From NCBI GenBank assembly GCA_002403305.1, contig DHHM01000002.1:1-64000 (forward strand): a DNA stretch of 64,000 nt, written 5' to 3'. This DNA is from Bacteroidales bacterium UBA4772. Lineage in GTDB: Bacteria > Bacteroidota > Bacteroidia > Bacteroidales > VadinHA17. Numbering within the stretch: position 1 is the first letter of the stretch; every line of letters starts with the position of its first letter. The position numbers and the translations under genes were made by a program. The notes beneath the pieces are model-generated. The model worked only from the letters and a program-made list of their open reading frames with translations, did no database searches and had not been told where the DNA came from. This document shows, piece by piece, positions 8,846 to 16,424 of this stretch.

Positions 8846-9466
8846 TTATGTCACATCCCTCTGAGATAGTGTCACAAGCTTTGAAATGTAACGCGGATCC
8901 TCGGCGTACGGGATGCAATTGAGGAAGAGCAGGTAGAAATCACTGTCAATCTCCCTTCCAAGCCTGTAACCTCGCGACAGGTAATATTTCTGCCACAGGG
9001 CATAGTCGATGACGGAATCGGACCAGTGTGCATACTGCGCGTGCTCCTTGTAGACGCCCGTGGCAACCGTGGGCCTCTGAACAGGATATCTCATTCCAAA
9101 AAGATTATTGCCGTTGCGAAAGATATCAGAGGTGTAATTTCCCGTTTCCAGCTTCGATTGCAACAGTACAACATCCCGGTAAATTATTCCTTCGTACTCA
9201 AGACATGACTTCAGCAGCTCCTCACTGAACGGCATATGCCTGAGCTGGTAAAAGAAGAATGACCTGTCCGACTGTGACCTCATCGCCTCTGTAATCATCG
9301 CCCTCCCACCGGGAACCTCGGCGGACCCCAGAAGGAATATAATGCCAAGTATGATCGCCCGCGTGGCAGAACCGTTTGCCACCTTCCGGAACCTCAGAGC
9401 CCGGAAGGCTATCCAGTACCCTGATGCAATGCGTAAACCTGAAGAAATATGCTTGAATGTCTTCAT
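8846..9466 (-). CDS. Glucosaminidase-domain protein (peptidoglycan hydrolase-like)
   Basis: About 206 residues from the ATG at 9466; a TTG nine codons upstream is less likely. An N-terminal membrane anchor or signal (ATRAIILGIIFLLG) precedes a glucosaminidase-like domain. It has the segments GIIYRDVVLLQSKLETGNYTS and NNLFGMRYP, corresponding to the catalytic-glutamate helix and NNLFG motif of endo-N-acetylglucosaminidases. These are followed by YAHWSDSVIDYALWQKYYLS and YAEDPRYISKLVTL, typical of the C-terminal half. The glutamate in LETG is the expected catalytic residue. It probably cleaves or binds peptidoglycan in the periplasm. Monocistronic as far as can be seen. Confidence 0.8.
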   Translation of the reverse strand: MKTFKHISSGLRIASGYWIAFRALRFRKVANGSATRAIILGIIFLLGSAEVPGGRAMITEAMRSQSDRSFFFYQLRHMPFSEELLKSCLEYEGIIYRDVVLLQSKLETGNYTSDIFRNGNNLFGMRYPVQRPTVATGVYKEHAQYAHWSDSVIDYALWQKYYLSRGYRLGREIDSDFYLLFLNCIPYAEDPRYISKLVTLSQRDVT

Positions 9467-9826
9467 GGCTTTTCGGTTTGACTTTCGGGTCAAAGTTACT
9501 TCACAAGCCTCTTTAGCACAAGTACCTCAAGCCCATTTAGTGGTACTTTGAGGCAATCCCTGGACACATTGATCAAAAAATCAGAGTGCTCCATTGACTG
9601 ACTCAAACCGTTCAAGGAAGGAATAAGGATCTTCGTCAAAAAGAGGTCAATTTTTACGGTGAAAAGAGGGATTTAACGGCTATCCGGTAAAGGTATCAGC
9701 CTATATTCCTGGCTATCTGATCAATATATACCCGAAACAATGAAAGTTGTCGATTCGGGGATTTTGACCAATCGAAGTGTAAAAAAGATATATTTTGGGA
9801 ATGGCAGGAGTTTTTTTGCTGAAATA
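9467..9826. other. Intergenic stretch without supported gene
   Basis: These 360 bp between the glucosaminidase-like gene and the toxin-antitoxin promoter are AT-rich. An imperfect inverted repeat (AAGTACC near 9518, GGTACTT near 9541) is present. Overlapping minus-strand frames at 9696-9945 have no start context or recognisable product. No gene is supported. Confidence 0.5.
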
Positions 9827-9858
9827 TTTGCTTTATACGTATATCTGTTGTATATTTG
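9827..9858 (+). promoter_or_regulatory. Promoter of the toxin-antitoxin operon
   Basis: TTTG at 9827-9830 and TATATTTG at 9851-9858, separated by 20 bp, match the Bacteroidota -33/-7 consensus exactly. Transcription would start near 9865, about 12 nt before the antitoxin ATG at 9877. This rules against the in-frame TTG at 9856, which lies inside the -7 box. Confidence 0.85.
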
Positions 9859-9866
9859 TACGTACA
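9834..9866. promoter_or_regulatory. Two palindromic candidate operators overlapping the promoter
   Basis: TATACGTATA (9834-9843) and TGTACGTACA (9857-9866) are both perfect 10-bp palindromes. One lies in the spacer and one at the transcription start, 23 bp apart centre to centre, so they would face the same side of the helix. Antitoxins commonly repress their own operon from such sites, so autoregulation is inferred. Confidence 0.55.
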
Positions 9867-9876
9867 TAATGCAAGA

Positions 9877-10122
9877 ATGGACGTAAAACTGACAATAAAA
9901 CTTGACAAAGGAGTGATAATCCGGGCAAAAAGATATGCCAGACATCGCAGGACGAGCCTTTCAAGGCTTATTGAATCTTACCTCGACTCAGTAACAACAG
10001 AAGAGCCAGATGATCTTGAAATCACCCCCCTGGTGAAAAGCCTGAGCGGTGTCATCAGAGTGCCTGACGATTTTGATTACAAGAAAGAGCGCTCTGATTA
10101 CCTTAATCGAAAGTATTCATGA
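9877..10122 (+). CDS. DUF6364-like antitoxin
   Basis: An 81-residue basic protein starting MDVKLTIKLDKGVIIRAKRY. A beta strand followed by helices (RRTSLSRLIESYLDSV) gives a ribbon-helix-helix-like DNA-binding N-terminus as in DUF6364 antitoxins. The C-terminal tail (VIRVPDDFDYKKERSDYL) would bind and block the toxin. The stop TGA at 10120-10122 overlaps the toxin ATG at 10119, so the two are translationally coupled. The ATG at 9877 is preferred over the upstream TTG because of the promoter position. It is predicted to neutralise the PIN toxin and repress the operon through the flanking palindromes. Confidence 0.85.
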   Translation: MDVKLTIKLDKGVIIRAKRYARHRRTSLSRLIESYLDSVTTEEPDDLEITPLVKSLSGVIRVPDDFDYKKERSDYLNRKYS

Positions 10123-10541
10123 AAAGAGTATTTCTTGATACCAACATAGTAATTGATCTGTTGACTCAGAGAATACCATATTACACCGAAGCAGCCAAAC
10201 TGTTTTCCCTTGCAGACAAGAATGAAATTAAACTCTACATTTCGGCGCTTTGCCTGGCTGACACAAATTACATCCTCTCAAGGCATCTCCCGCCAGCCGA
10301 AGTCCGGATAATATTGAGGAAGTTCAAGGTATTGGTAAATGTTCTGCCGTTCGATGATAAAATTGCCGATCTGACCCTTAATTCAGATTTTCACGATTTT
10401 GAAGATGCCATTCAATATTATACTGCCACAGCAAACGAACAGGAGTTGATAATCACAAGGAATCAACCAGATTTTAAAGAGAGTATGCTTCCTGTCATGA
10501 CCGCCGGTGAATTCCTGGCATCTTTAAAAACCACCGGATAA
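10119..10541 (+). CDS. PIN-domain toxin (VapC-like ribonuclease)
   Basis: A 140-residue PIN-domain protein. The first acidic residue is in VFLDTNIVIDLL (Asp at about residue 7). The central helix region holds ADTNYIL, and the C-terminal acidic cluster is in DFHDFEDAIQYYTA (about residues 88-101), followed by the ITRNQPDF strand. These correspond to the Mg2+-binding acidic residues of PIN ribonucleases, which in VapC toxins cleave tRNA or rRNA. The ATGA overlap with the antitoxin gene and the length fit a type II toxin-antitoxin pair. The RNA target is not predictable. Confidence 0.88.
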   Translation: MKRVFLDTNIVIDLLTQRIPYYTEAAKLFSLADKNEIKLYISALCLADTNYILSRHLPPAEVRIILRKFKVLVNVLPFDDKIADLTLNSDFHDFEDAIQYYTATANEQELIITRNQPDFKESMLPVMTAGEFLASLKTTG

Positions 10542-10567
10542 AACCGGCTGAGCATTTGGAATGCACG

Positions 10568-10591
10568 GAGGCAGGAAACGATTTCCGCCTC
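10568..10591. terminator. Hairpin between convergent genes
   Basis: GAGGC-(A)-GGAAA (10568-10578) pairs with TTTCC-GCCTC (10582-10591) around a 3-nt loop, leaving one bulged A. It lies 26 bp after the toxin stop and 46 bp beyond the stop of the opposing gene. No T-tract follows on either strand, so Rho-independent activity is uncertain. Confidence 0.4.
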
Positions 10592-10637
10592 AGGAAGATC
10601 ATTCCTCGGGGAATATTCCGGGATAAGCGCTGCCAGC

Positions 10638-11984
10638 CTACTCTTTTCGGAATCTGACCCTGGTCACCTCGCTGATCCAGCTGCCGACATTGAATACTGT
10701 ACCCTCATCGAGGATCCTGCGGTAAAAACACTCCTCCTTTGTCGGAAAGAGCTGCGAGTAAGCCCTTATTTTACCCTCCGCCTCCTTCCTCAGCGAGGGA
10801 TCAACCTTCATGGCAGCCTCCAGGTAGTCGACAGCCACCCAGTAGGCAGTGTGATTGTCAAATGTATTTCCCAGTTCAGCCCCGGCGTAGCAGTCGGCCA
10901 GCAGCATCAGTGCCCGGGCATTGCGGTTGTTGAGCTGCCAGGCGTGCTCAGCCCGGTCACGGGCCGCCTGCCTGTTACCCCGCGCCAGCTCCATCTCCGC
11001 CACCCTCAGGATCACCTCTGACCTGACCGCACTTGTAGTGTCGCAGTTGTATGCCTCGGTGAAATAGGCTAAGGCTCTTTCAATATTGTTCCGTGCGGCA
11101 TTAAGCTCGGCCAGCCTGACGGCATTGGCGGCAGACCTGTCATTGGCAAAAAGCTTGAGGGCTATGCTGTAATAGAAGTCTTCACCGGTGCATCCGGTAT
11201 CATCAAGCAGAACAAAAACCTTATTAATCAGCACTCTGTCCCTGGGGTTACCGTTAACCTTCTGAGCATACAGCCTCTCAACGTCACTGCATCTCATCGC
11301 TCCGCATGTTCGGAAAAATGTTTCAAGATTATACAGATCCCCGGCATAACCGCTGTTGCATAGATTATTTCCAATCCGGTTGTCCAGCGTACCGATAGAT
11401 TTTACGAAAGCATCTGACAGCTCCTCATCACCGATCATATCCATAGCCCAGAGGCTGGCGGCCACCGTCGCCAGAAGCACAAAATGACTGCATCCCATCT
11501 CTTCAGGAAACATTTCGGCAGCCTCGGCAATGATATTGTAGCATAATCCGAGATAAAGCGGATCGTCTCCTGCCAGGTCGAGGAGCAATTCGGCCTTGTG
11601 AAGTTCGTTTGATGCTCTGCCTTCGAAATAGTAGGATCGTTGGGTGAGGAGCATAAGTACCGAGTCAATGTATGCCAGCTCTTCTGTCCGGTCAAAGAGC
11701 TCCAGGTAAAGTGCTTCCCCGTCTGCATAGAGCTCCTCGGACAGCGCAGGGCATTCAGCCAGCACCTGGCGCCAATGGTACAGTGCTCCGTCAGGGTCAC
11801 CGCCGGCGTTGCACGTCCTGTAAAGTGATGTTTTATAAAGGCAAGCGGTGGTGTCCTGAAGGCTGCCGGAAACAGAGCCCGTTAAATTACCATCACGGGC
11901 TAAGAGTCCACCTGAAATACTCCCCAGCAGCACCGCTGCAATAATCTTCAGTGCCCCGCGACCGATGTTTATTTTCCAGATCAT
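10638..11984 (-). CDS. TPR-containing secreted protein
   Basis: About 448 residues from the ATG at 11984; a TTG ten codons upstream is less likely. A signal peptide or anchor (GALKIIAAVLLGSISGGLLA) is followed by a helical protein with tetratricopeptide-like repeats. The clearest are at ANAVRLAELNAARNNIERAL, VILRVAEMELARGNRQAARD and RALMLLADCYAGAELGNTFD. These repeats mediate protein-protein contacts. There is an unusual number of cysteines in the first half (for example LYRTCNAGGD, FFRTCGAMRC), which could form disulfides in the periplasm. Convergent with the toxin-antitoxin operon. Partner unknown. Confidence 0.75.
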   Translation of the reverse strand: MIWKINIGRGALKIIAAVLLGSISGGLLARDGNLTGSVSGSLQDTTACLYKTSLYRTCNAGGDPDGALYHWRQVLAECPALSEELYADGEALYLELFDRTEELAYIDSVLMLLTQRSYYFEGRASNELHKAELLLDLAGDDPLYLGLCYNIIAEAAEMFPEEMGCSHFVLLATVAASLWAMDMIGDEELSDAFVKSIGTLDNRIGNNLCNSGYAGDLYNLETFFRTCGAMRCSDVERLYAQKVNGNPRDRVLINKVFVLLDDTGCTGEDFYYSIALKLFANDRSAANAVRLAELNAARNNIERALAYFTEAYNCDTTSAVRSEVILRVAEMELARGNRQAARDRAEHAWQLNNRNARALMLLADCYAGAELGNTFDNHTAYWVAVDYLEAAMKVDPSLRKEAEGKIRAYSQLFPTKEECFYRRILDEGTVFNVGSWISEVTRVRFRKE

Positions 11985-12140
11985 AGCAAATAGAGATTGT
12001 AGTTTATCAAACAACCATCTATATAACTGACCGGGAGAAAAAATCGTATAAAAGTCAGGTGCTGATTTAGCCCCTGAATGTCATAATTTTTTAGATTTCA
12101 AAGAAATCTGTTCACTGTTTTAAAATCATCCATTAATGTA

Positions 12141-12148
12141 TACATTTG
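12141..12148 (+). promoter_or_regulatory. Candidate -7 box of the sphingolipid genes
   Basis: TACATTTG matches TAnnTTTG. Transcription from it would begin near 12155, only a few bases before the TTG at 12159 but about 22 nt before the in-frame GTG at 12177. This slightly favours the GTG as start. No good -33 TTTG is seen. Confidence 0.5.
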
Positions 12149-12158
12149 GCTTCAAAAT

Positions 12159-13364
12159 TTGCCAAAACCAAAGCAGGTGAATCTTCTAAAGGAAAAGCTG
12201 TCAAAGTACGATGCCCCACAGAAAGTGATGGAGGCAGGAATCTATCCCTATTTCAGGGAGATCGAATCTGAACAGGATACCGAAGTCATCATCCGCGGTA
12301 AGAAAGTGCTGATGTTCGGCTCAAACAGCTACCTGGGCCTTACCAACCACCCGAAAGTCATCGAGGCGGCCAAGGCTGCCACTGACAGGTACGGAACAGG
12401 CTGCGCCGGATCACGGTTCCTCAACGGGACCCTCGACATTCACACCAGGCTTGAGAACAGGCTGGCTGAACTTGTAGGAAAGGAGGCAGCCCTCTGCTAC
12501 AGCACCGGTTTCCAGGTCAACCTGGGCGTGGTCTCCGTTCTTGCCGGCCGCCATGACTACCTCATACTCGATGAGCTCGACCATGCATCCATAATTGAGG
12601 GCAGCAGGCTTTCATTCTCCAAAGTGCTCAAGTATGACCACAACAACATGAAGGCGCTTGAGGCCAAGCTGAAGCTCTGCAACCGGGAACGGATCAAGCT
12701 CATTGTCGTGGACGGTATCTTCTCCATGGAAGGAGATATTGCAGACCTCCCGGTGGTAGTCAGCCTGGCAGAAAAATACGACGCCTCTGTCATGGTCGAT
12801 GACGCTCATGCCATTGGCGTGATCGGGAAAGACGGCTCTGGCACTGCATCACACTTCGGGTTGACAGACAAGGTCGACCTGATCATGGGCACCTTCTCGA
12901 AATCATTCGCCTCACTGGGAGGATTCATTGCAGCTGACAGCTATCTGATCAACTACCTGAAACACAACTCCCGCTCCCTGATATTCAGCGCCAGCATGAC
13001 ACCGGCGTCAGCTGCTGCCGTGCTTGCCTCAATCGATATAATGGTGAACGAACCGGAGCGCATAGAGCATCTCTGGAAACTGGCCAATTTTGCCCGCGAC
13101 GGGTTCAGGTCTGCAGGCTTTGACACCGGGAGATCAGAAACACCCATCATCCCGCTATATATCAGGGACAACATCAAAGCCCTGCAGATCACCAGGGATC
13201 TGCTGGACGACGGCATCTTCGTCAATCCTGTCGTCTCCCCTGCAGTACCCAGGAACGACAGCTTGATCAGGTACTCGCTGATGGCAACCCATACATTTGA
13301 GCAGGTGGAACTCTCCATAGAGAAGATCACCCGGGCGGCAAGGAACCTGGATATCATCAATTAA
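12159..13364 (+). CDS. Serine palmitoyltransferase (alpha-oxoamine synthase)
   Basis: A PLP enzyme of about 400 residues that condenses serine with a fatty acyl thioester to give 3-ketosphinganine, the first step of sphingolipid synthesis. It closely resembles the Bacteroides enzymes: GTGCAGSRFLNGTLDIH (about residues 82-98), the LDELDHASIIEGSRLS region, the PLP-stacking DDAHAIGVIG motif, and the lysine in GTFSKSFASLGGF (about residue 247) that forms the internal aldimine. No ATG starts the frame; the choices are TTG at 12159 or GTG at 12177. An SDR reductase gene follows after 22 bp, as expected for the next pathway step. A glycine acyltransferase role (KBL family) is the main alternative. 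Confidence 0.88.
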   Translation: MPKPKQVNLLKEKLSKYDAPQKVMEAGIYPYFREIESEQDTEVIIRGKKVLMFGSNSYLGLTNHPKVIEAAKAATDRYGTGCAGSRFLNGTLDIHTRLENRLAELVGKEAALCYSTGFQVNLGVVSVLAGRHDYLILDELDHASIIEGSRLSFSKVLKYDHNNMKALEAKLKLCNRERIKLIVVDGIFSMEGDIADLPVVVSLAEKYDASVMVDDAHAIGVIGKDGSGTASHFGLTDKVDLIMGTFSKSFASLGGFIAADSYLINYLKHNSRSLIFSASMTPASAAAVLASIDIMVNEPERIEHLWKLANFARDGFRSAGFDTGRSETPIIPLYIRDNIKALQITRDLLDDGIFVNPVVSPAVPRNDSLIRYSLMATHTFEQVELSIEKITRAARNLDIIN

Positions 13365-13386
13365 ACAGGCCACTGCCCACACATAA

Positions 13387-14196
13387 ATGAAAAAGGTTGT
13401 ACTTATCACCGGCATCTCCTCCGGCTTCGGAAAGCACACCGCCGATTTGCTGGCCGCCGAAGGACACACGGTATACGGAACCGTCAGAAGAGATATTGTT
13501 CTTAGCAACGGGGTCCATGTCCTGCGGATGAACCTTACCGATGCCGATTCGGTCCGTGATGCCGTCGAGACCGTCGTCAACCGTGAGAAGCGCATCGATG
13601 TACTGATCAACAATGCCGGAATGCACACCGGCGGGCCGGCAGAGACCCTCCCCGACGATTATCTCAGGCTGCAGATGGAAACAAATTTCCTCGGTACCGT
13701 GCGCATTACCCGTGAAGTCCTCCCGGTTATGAGAAATCAGGGTGGCGGCACCATCATAAACTTCAGCTCAATAGGCGGATTGATGGGACTACCCTTTCAG
13801 TCGTACTACTCTGCCGCCAAGTTCGCCATGGAGGGTTTCAGCGAGGCACTCCGGCTGGAGATCCGGCAGTTCAATATCAGGGTGGTGCTGATCAACCCCG
13901 GCGACTTCCGGACAAATAACACCATCAACAGGAGAAATTTCCTTGCTCCCACCAATGCTGTTGATCCCTACCATGAGCAGTACAGAATTACTCAAGGCAT
14001 TATCGAAAGGGATGAGACCGGGGGAATGGATCCGGGAAAACTGGCAAAGAGAATAGTAAGGATAGTTCACAGCCGTAAGCCCCGGTTGCGGTATGTGATT
14101 GCATCCCCGGACCAGAAACTCTCCGTACTGCTGAAAAGAATCCTTCCGGAACGCTGGTTCATGAAGATCATAGGCAGCTATTACCGGGTCAGATAA
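13387..14196 (+). CDS. SDR oxidoreductase, probable 3-ketosphinganine reductase
   Basis: A 269-residue short-chain dehydrogenase. The Rossmann glycine motif is TGISSGFGKHTADLL (about residues 8-22). NNAG is at about 77-80, the catalytic Ser is in IINFSSIGG, and YSAAK (about 140-144) supplies Tyr and Lys. Position 22 bp after serine palmitoyltransferase suggests it reduces 3-ketosphinganine to dihydrosphingosine with NADPH. That is an inference from pairing, because the SDR fold alone does not fix the substrate. The C-terminal part (about 205-269) is basic and may lie against the membrane. Confidence 0.8.
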   Translation: MKKVVLITGISSGFGKHTADLLAAEGHTVYGTVRRDIVLSNGVHVLRMNLTDADSVRDAVETVVNREKRIDVLINNAGMHTGGPAETLPDDYLRLQMETNFLGTVRITREVLPVMRNQGGGTIINFSSIGGLMGLPFQSYYSAAKFAMEGFSEALRLEIRQFNIRVVLINPGDFRTNNTINRRNFLAPTNAVDPYHEQYRITQGIIERDETGGMDPGKLAKRIVRIVHSRKPRLRYVIASPDQKLSVLLKRILPERWFMKIIGSYYRVR

Positions 14197-14452
14197 TCGT
14201 TCAGGTCTTGGCCGACAACCTCTTTTATGCATCTTAAATAACTGACCGCCCGCCCGGTGACCTTCCGACCCGAGTTCAGCCTGCTTCAGAACCTGTTCAG
14301 CCCGGCAGCCAATGTCACTGCTTCAGTGTCTGCACAGTCGCGCTGCGACATGTGACTTGCACTCTGCAACCCGCCCTATGGCACATCTTCTTTGTCGGAA
14401 TATCCGGTATTCTTATTAACTTCGGGGTCCAATTCTTTCGCTTTCTCTCATA

Positions 14453-15172
14453 ATGAAGATCACTCACAGGAATACTGCCGTCACGGTGCTGCTGCTTATG
14501 ATTGCCGCAACCCTTTCTGCACAGCAGCCGGCTAACATCAATGATCCGTGGGATGATGAGAAGTTCTTCAATATGGGGTACAGCCTAGGGCTCAATGCAA
14601 TGACCTTCAGAATTGACCCTTCTGAACAGTTCATGGCATCGGATTCTCTCTATCCTTCGAAGGGAAACCCCTATCCCGGTATCAGCATCCACCTGGTAAC
14701 CAATTTCAGGCTGAACCAGTTCTTTGACATCAGGCTGCTGCCGGGCATTTCGTTCGGACAGAGAGTGATAAATTTTGACTCTGACCGCGTAACCGATACG
14801 GTTTACGGACCGCAGAAGATAGAATCAAGCTTCATCGAACTCCCCATACAGTTGAAATATGGCTGGCGGATGCGTAACATCAAGCCGTATATCATTGGCG
14901 GCGTGAACTATCGCTACGACTTCTATGCACAGGAGAAATACAGGCTGGAAAGACCCGTCTATCTCCGTCTTAACCGGCCCGACCTCTACTGGGAAGTAGG
15001 TACCGGGATGGATTTCAACCTTACTCATATCAAGCTTTCCATAGAACTCAAGATGTCAAACGGCATTGCCGACGTCCTGGCTCATGACCCCCATCCCGAT
15101 TACCCGGAATACTGCAACTCCATCGACAAACTGAGGTCGCGTATCTGGGTACTTTCGTTCCATTTCGAGTAA
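14453..15172 (+). CDS. PorT-family outer-membrane beta-barrel protein
   Basis: A 239-residue protein with a signal peptide (VTVLLLMIAATLSAQQ). Amphipathic beta strands follow: MGYSLGLNAMTF, NPYPGISIHLVTNFRLNQFF, IRLLPGISFGQRVI, SFIELPIQLKYGWRM, IKPYIIGGVNYRYD. The N-terminal GYSLGLN, the central FIELPIQLKYG and the C-terminal aromatic strand SRIWVLSFHFE resemble PorT/SprT, an outer-membrane protein needed for type IX secretion; the length (P. gingivalis PorT is of similar size) agrees. The T9SS cargo genes in this window support a working system. A generic PorT-like OMP_b-brl_2 protein not involved in secretion remains possible. Confidence 0.75.
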   Translation: MKITHRNTAVTVLLLMIAATLSAQQPANINDPWDDEKFFNMGYSLGLNAMTFRIDPSEQFMASDSLYPSKGNPYPGISIHLVTNFRLNQFFDIRLLPGISFGQRVINFDSDRVTDTVYGPQKIESSFIELPIQLKYGWRMRNIKPYIIGGVNYRYDFYAQEKYRLERPVYLRLNRPDLYWEVGTGMDFNLTHIKLSIELKMSNGIADVLAHDPHPDYPEYCNSIDKLRSRIWVLSFHFE

Positions 15173-15382
15173 TAAAGCTGCATAAGCTTTCGCAGGCCAG
15201 TGCTGCCCGGCAATGTAATCTATGAACAGTGTGCATTTGTCCACTCCTCTCCAATGTTGGTCAAAATTATTGCCATTTGTATTCGCAAACGTGCGGATTA
15301 TAAGGTTATTTCGCGAAATTTGCTGACATGTATAGCGAGGATTGAACGTTATTCCCTCTCCTGGTGTAACTGACAAATATCG

Positions 15383-16024
15383 ATGAAGTACAATTACAAA
15401 AGCCTCTTTGCGTCACAGCATGAGAAATTCATGGCGATATTGGGTCAGGACTATTTTTCATCCCTCCTCATTGATGATGATCTTTCAGATACTGCAGTCA
15501 TCATCTCCGACAGGAGGGTATACCAGGTGGGTAAACTGTATGAGGCAGGTCTCAGGATTCACGGCGGGGGACTGAGGACAAACAGGGGGAAAAAGATCGT
15601 CAGCCTTGAGGATGTGACGGGAACAACCAGCAAGGAGATAACCAAACCGCTGCCGGGATCCCTGCTTGTATTTGTCGGTCTTATCGCAGCAATACTGGGG
15701 CTGCTGTCCGATGTAACCGAATCAATGATAATAATGCTGATCATTGCGGCCCTGCTGATAGCAGCGGGCGTCTTCCTCATTATTAAACTCAGGAAGCGGT
15801 ACCTGATAATCGAGTATGCAGGTGGCAGCATTGCCCAGCCGGTGAAATTCATCACCGATACTGAACTCAACCTCTTCCAGGGAATAATCTCCGTAGAGAA
15901 AGAGAGGCTGATGTCAGGTGCCGGCGACCTGAAAGAGTGCCCCAACTGCGGTGAAAAGATACAGATATCGGCAAAGATATGCCGTTACTGCGGCGAAACG
16001 CAGAAGGAAATAGCTGCGGAATAA
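15383..16024 (+). CDS. Zinc-ribbon membrane protein with N-terminal PH-like domain
   Basis: A 213-residue protein. The N-terminal 90 residues are strand-rich and resemble a bacterial PH-like domain (TAVIISDRRVYQVGKLYE, IVSLEDVTGTTS). Two transmembrane helices follow (about residues 94-110 and 113-133: LLVFVGLIAAILGLL, MIIMLIIAALLIAAGVFLII). The C-terminus is a zinc ribbon with two CxxC pairs (CPNCGEKIQISAKICRYCGE, about 187-206). No enzyme motif is present. It could be a membrane-bound sensor or adaptor; the function is unknown. It is monocistronic. Confidence 0.7.
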   Translation: MKYNYKSLFASQHEKFMAILGQDYFSSLLIDDDLSDTAVIISDRRVYQVGKLYEAGLRIHGGGLRTNRGKKIVSLEDVTGTTSKEITKPLPGSLLVFVGLIAAILGLLSDVTESMIIMLIIAALLIAAGVFLIIKLRKRYLIIEYAGGSIAQPVKFITDTELNLFQGIISVEKERLMSGAGDLKECPNCGEKIQISAKICRYCGETQKEIAAE

Positions 16025-16263
16025 CCTTCAGGTAACAGCCAATGCAATCATGCTTCGCCTGAGCAACGGATAGCGATACTGCAGCCCGCGCAGAACAGAG
16101 GCAGGTCCGTTACTTTGATATTACCCCCGGGCTTTCGGAGACAAGACAAGCACATTGGTCATATACAAATTTATTCTCCCCATCCTGCCAGCCCAGACAC
16201 CTCCTGATGCTAGTCAACTGTTTGATGTAATTCGTCAAAAAGGATTTTATGACCCATGACGGC

Positions 16264-16290
16264 ATTTTATGGCACAAAACCTCATAAAAT
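16264..16290. repeat. AT-rich inverted repeat
   Basis: ATTTTATG (16264-16271) and CATAAAAT (16283-16290) form a perfect 8-bp inverted repeat with an 11-nt loop. It lies in the 400-bp gap (16025-16424) upstream of the T9SS surface protein gene, about 50 bp before its -7 box. It could be an operator or a weak hairpin. The remainder of the gap shows no gene. Confidence 0.45.
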
Positions 16291-16340
16291 AGCACTGTCA
16301 GAGTTAAAAAAAATCCTGTACAGATTCAGGCATATCAAAT

Positions 16341-16348
16341 TATCTTTG
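16341..16348 (+). promoter_or_regulatory. Candidate -7 box for the surface protein gene
   Basis: TATCTTTG matches TAnnTTTG. It would give a leader of about 70 nt before the ATG at 16425. No clear -33 TTTG is present. Confidence 0.4.
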
Positions 16349-16424
16349 CAAAAGAGAGCTATTGGTCCTAAATTGTAGAATTTCGGCCTGACCTTTGTGG
16401 GTAGGGTATGTTAATGAAGATGCA

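Noticed and set aside
9696..9945. Minus-strand frames upstream of the toxin-antitoxin pair
   Set aside because: They cross the toxin-antitoxin promoter and antitoxin start, are Phe/Ile/Tyr-rich from AT-rich DNA, and resemble no protein.
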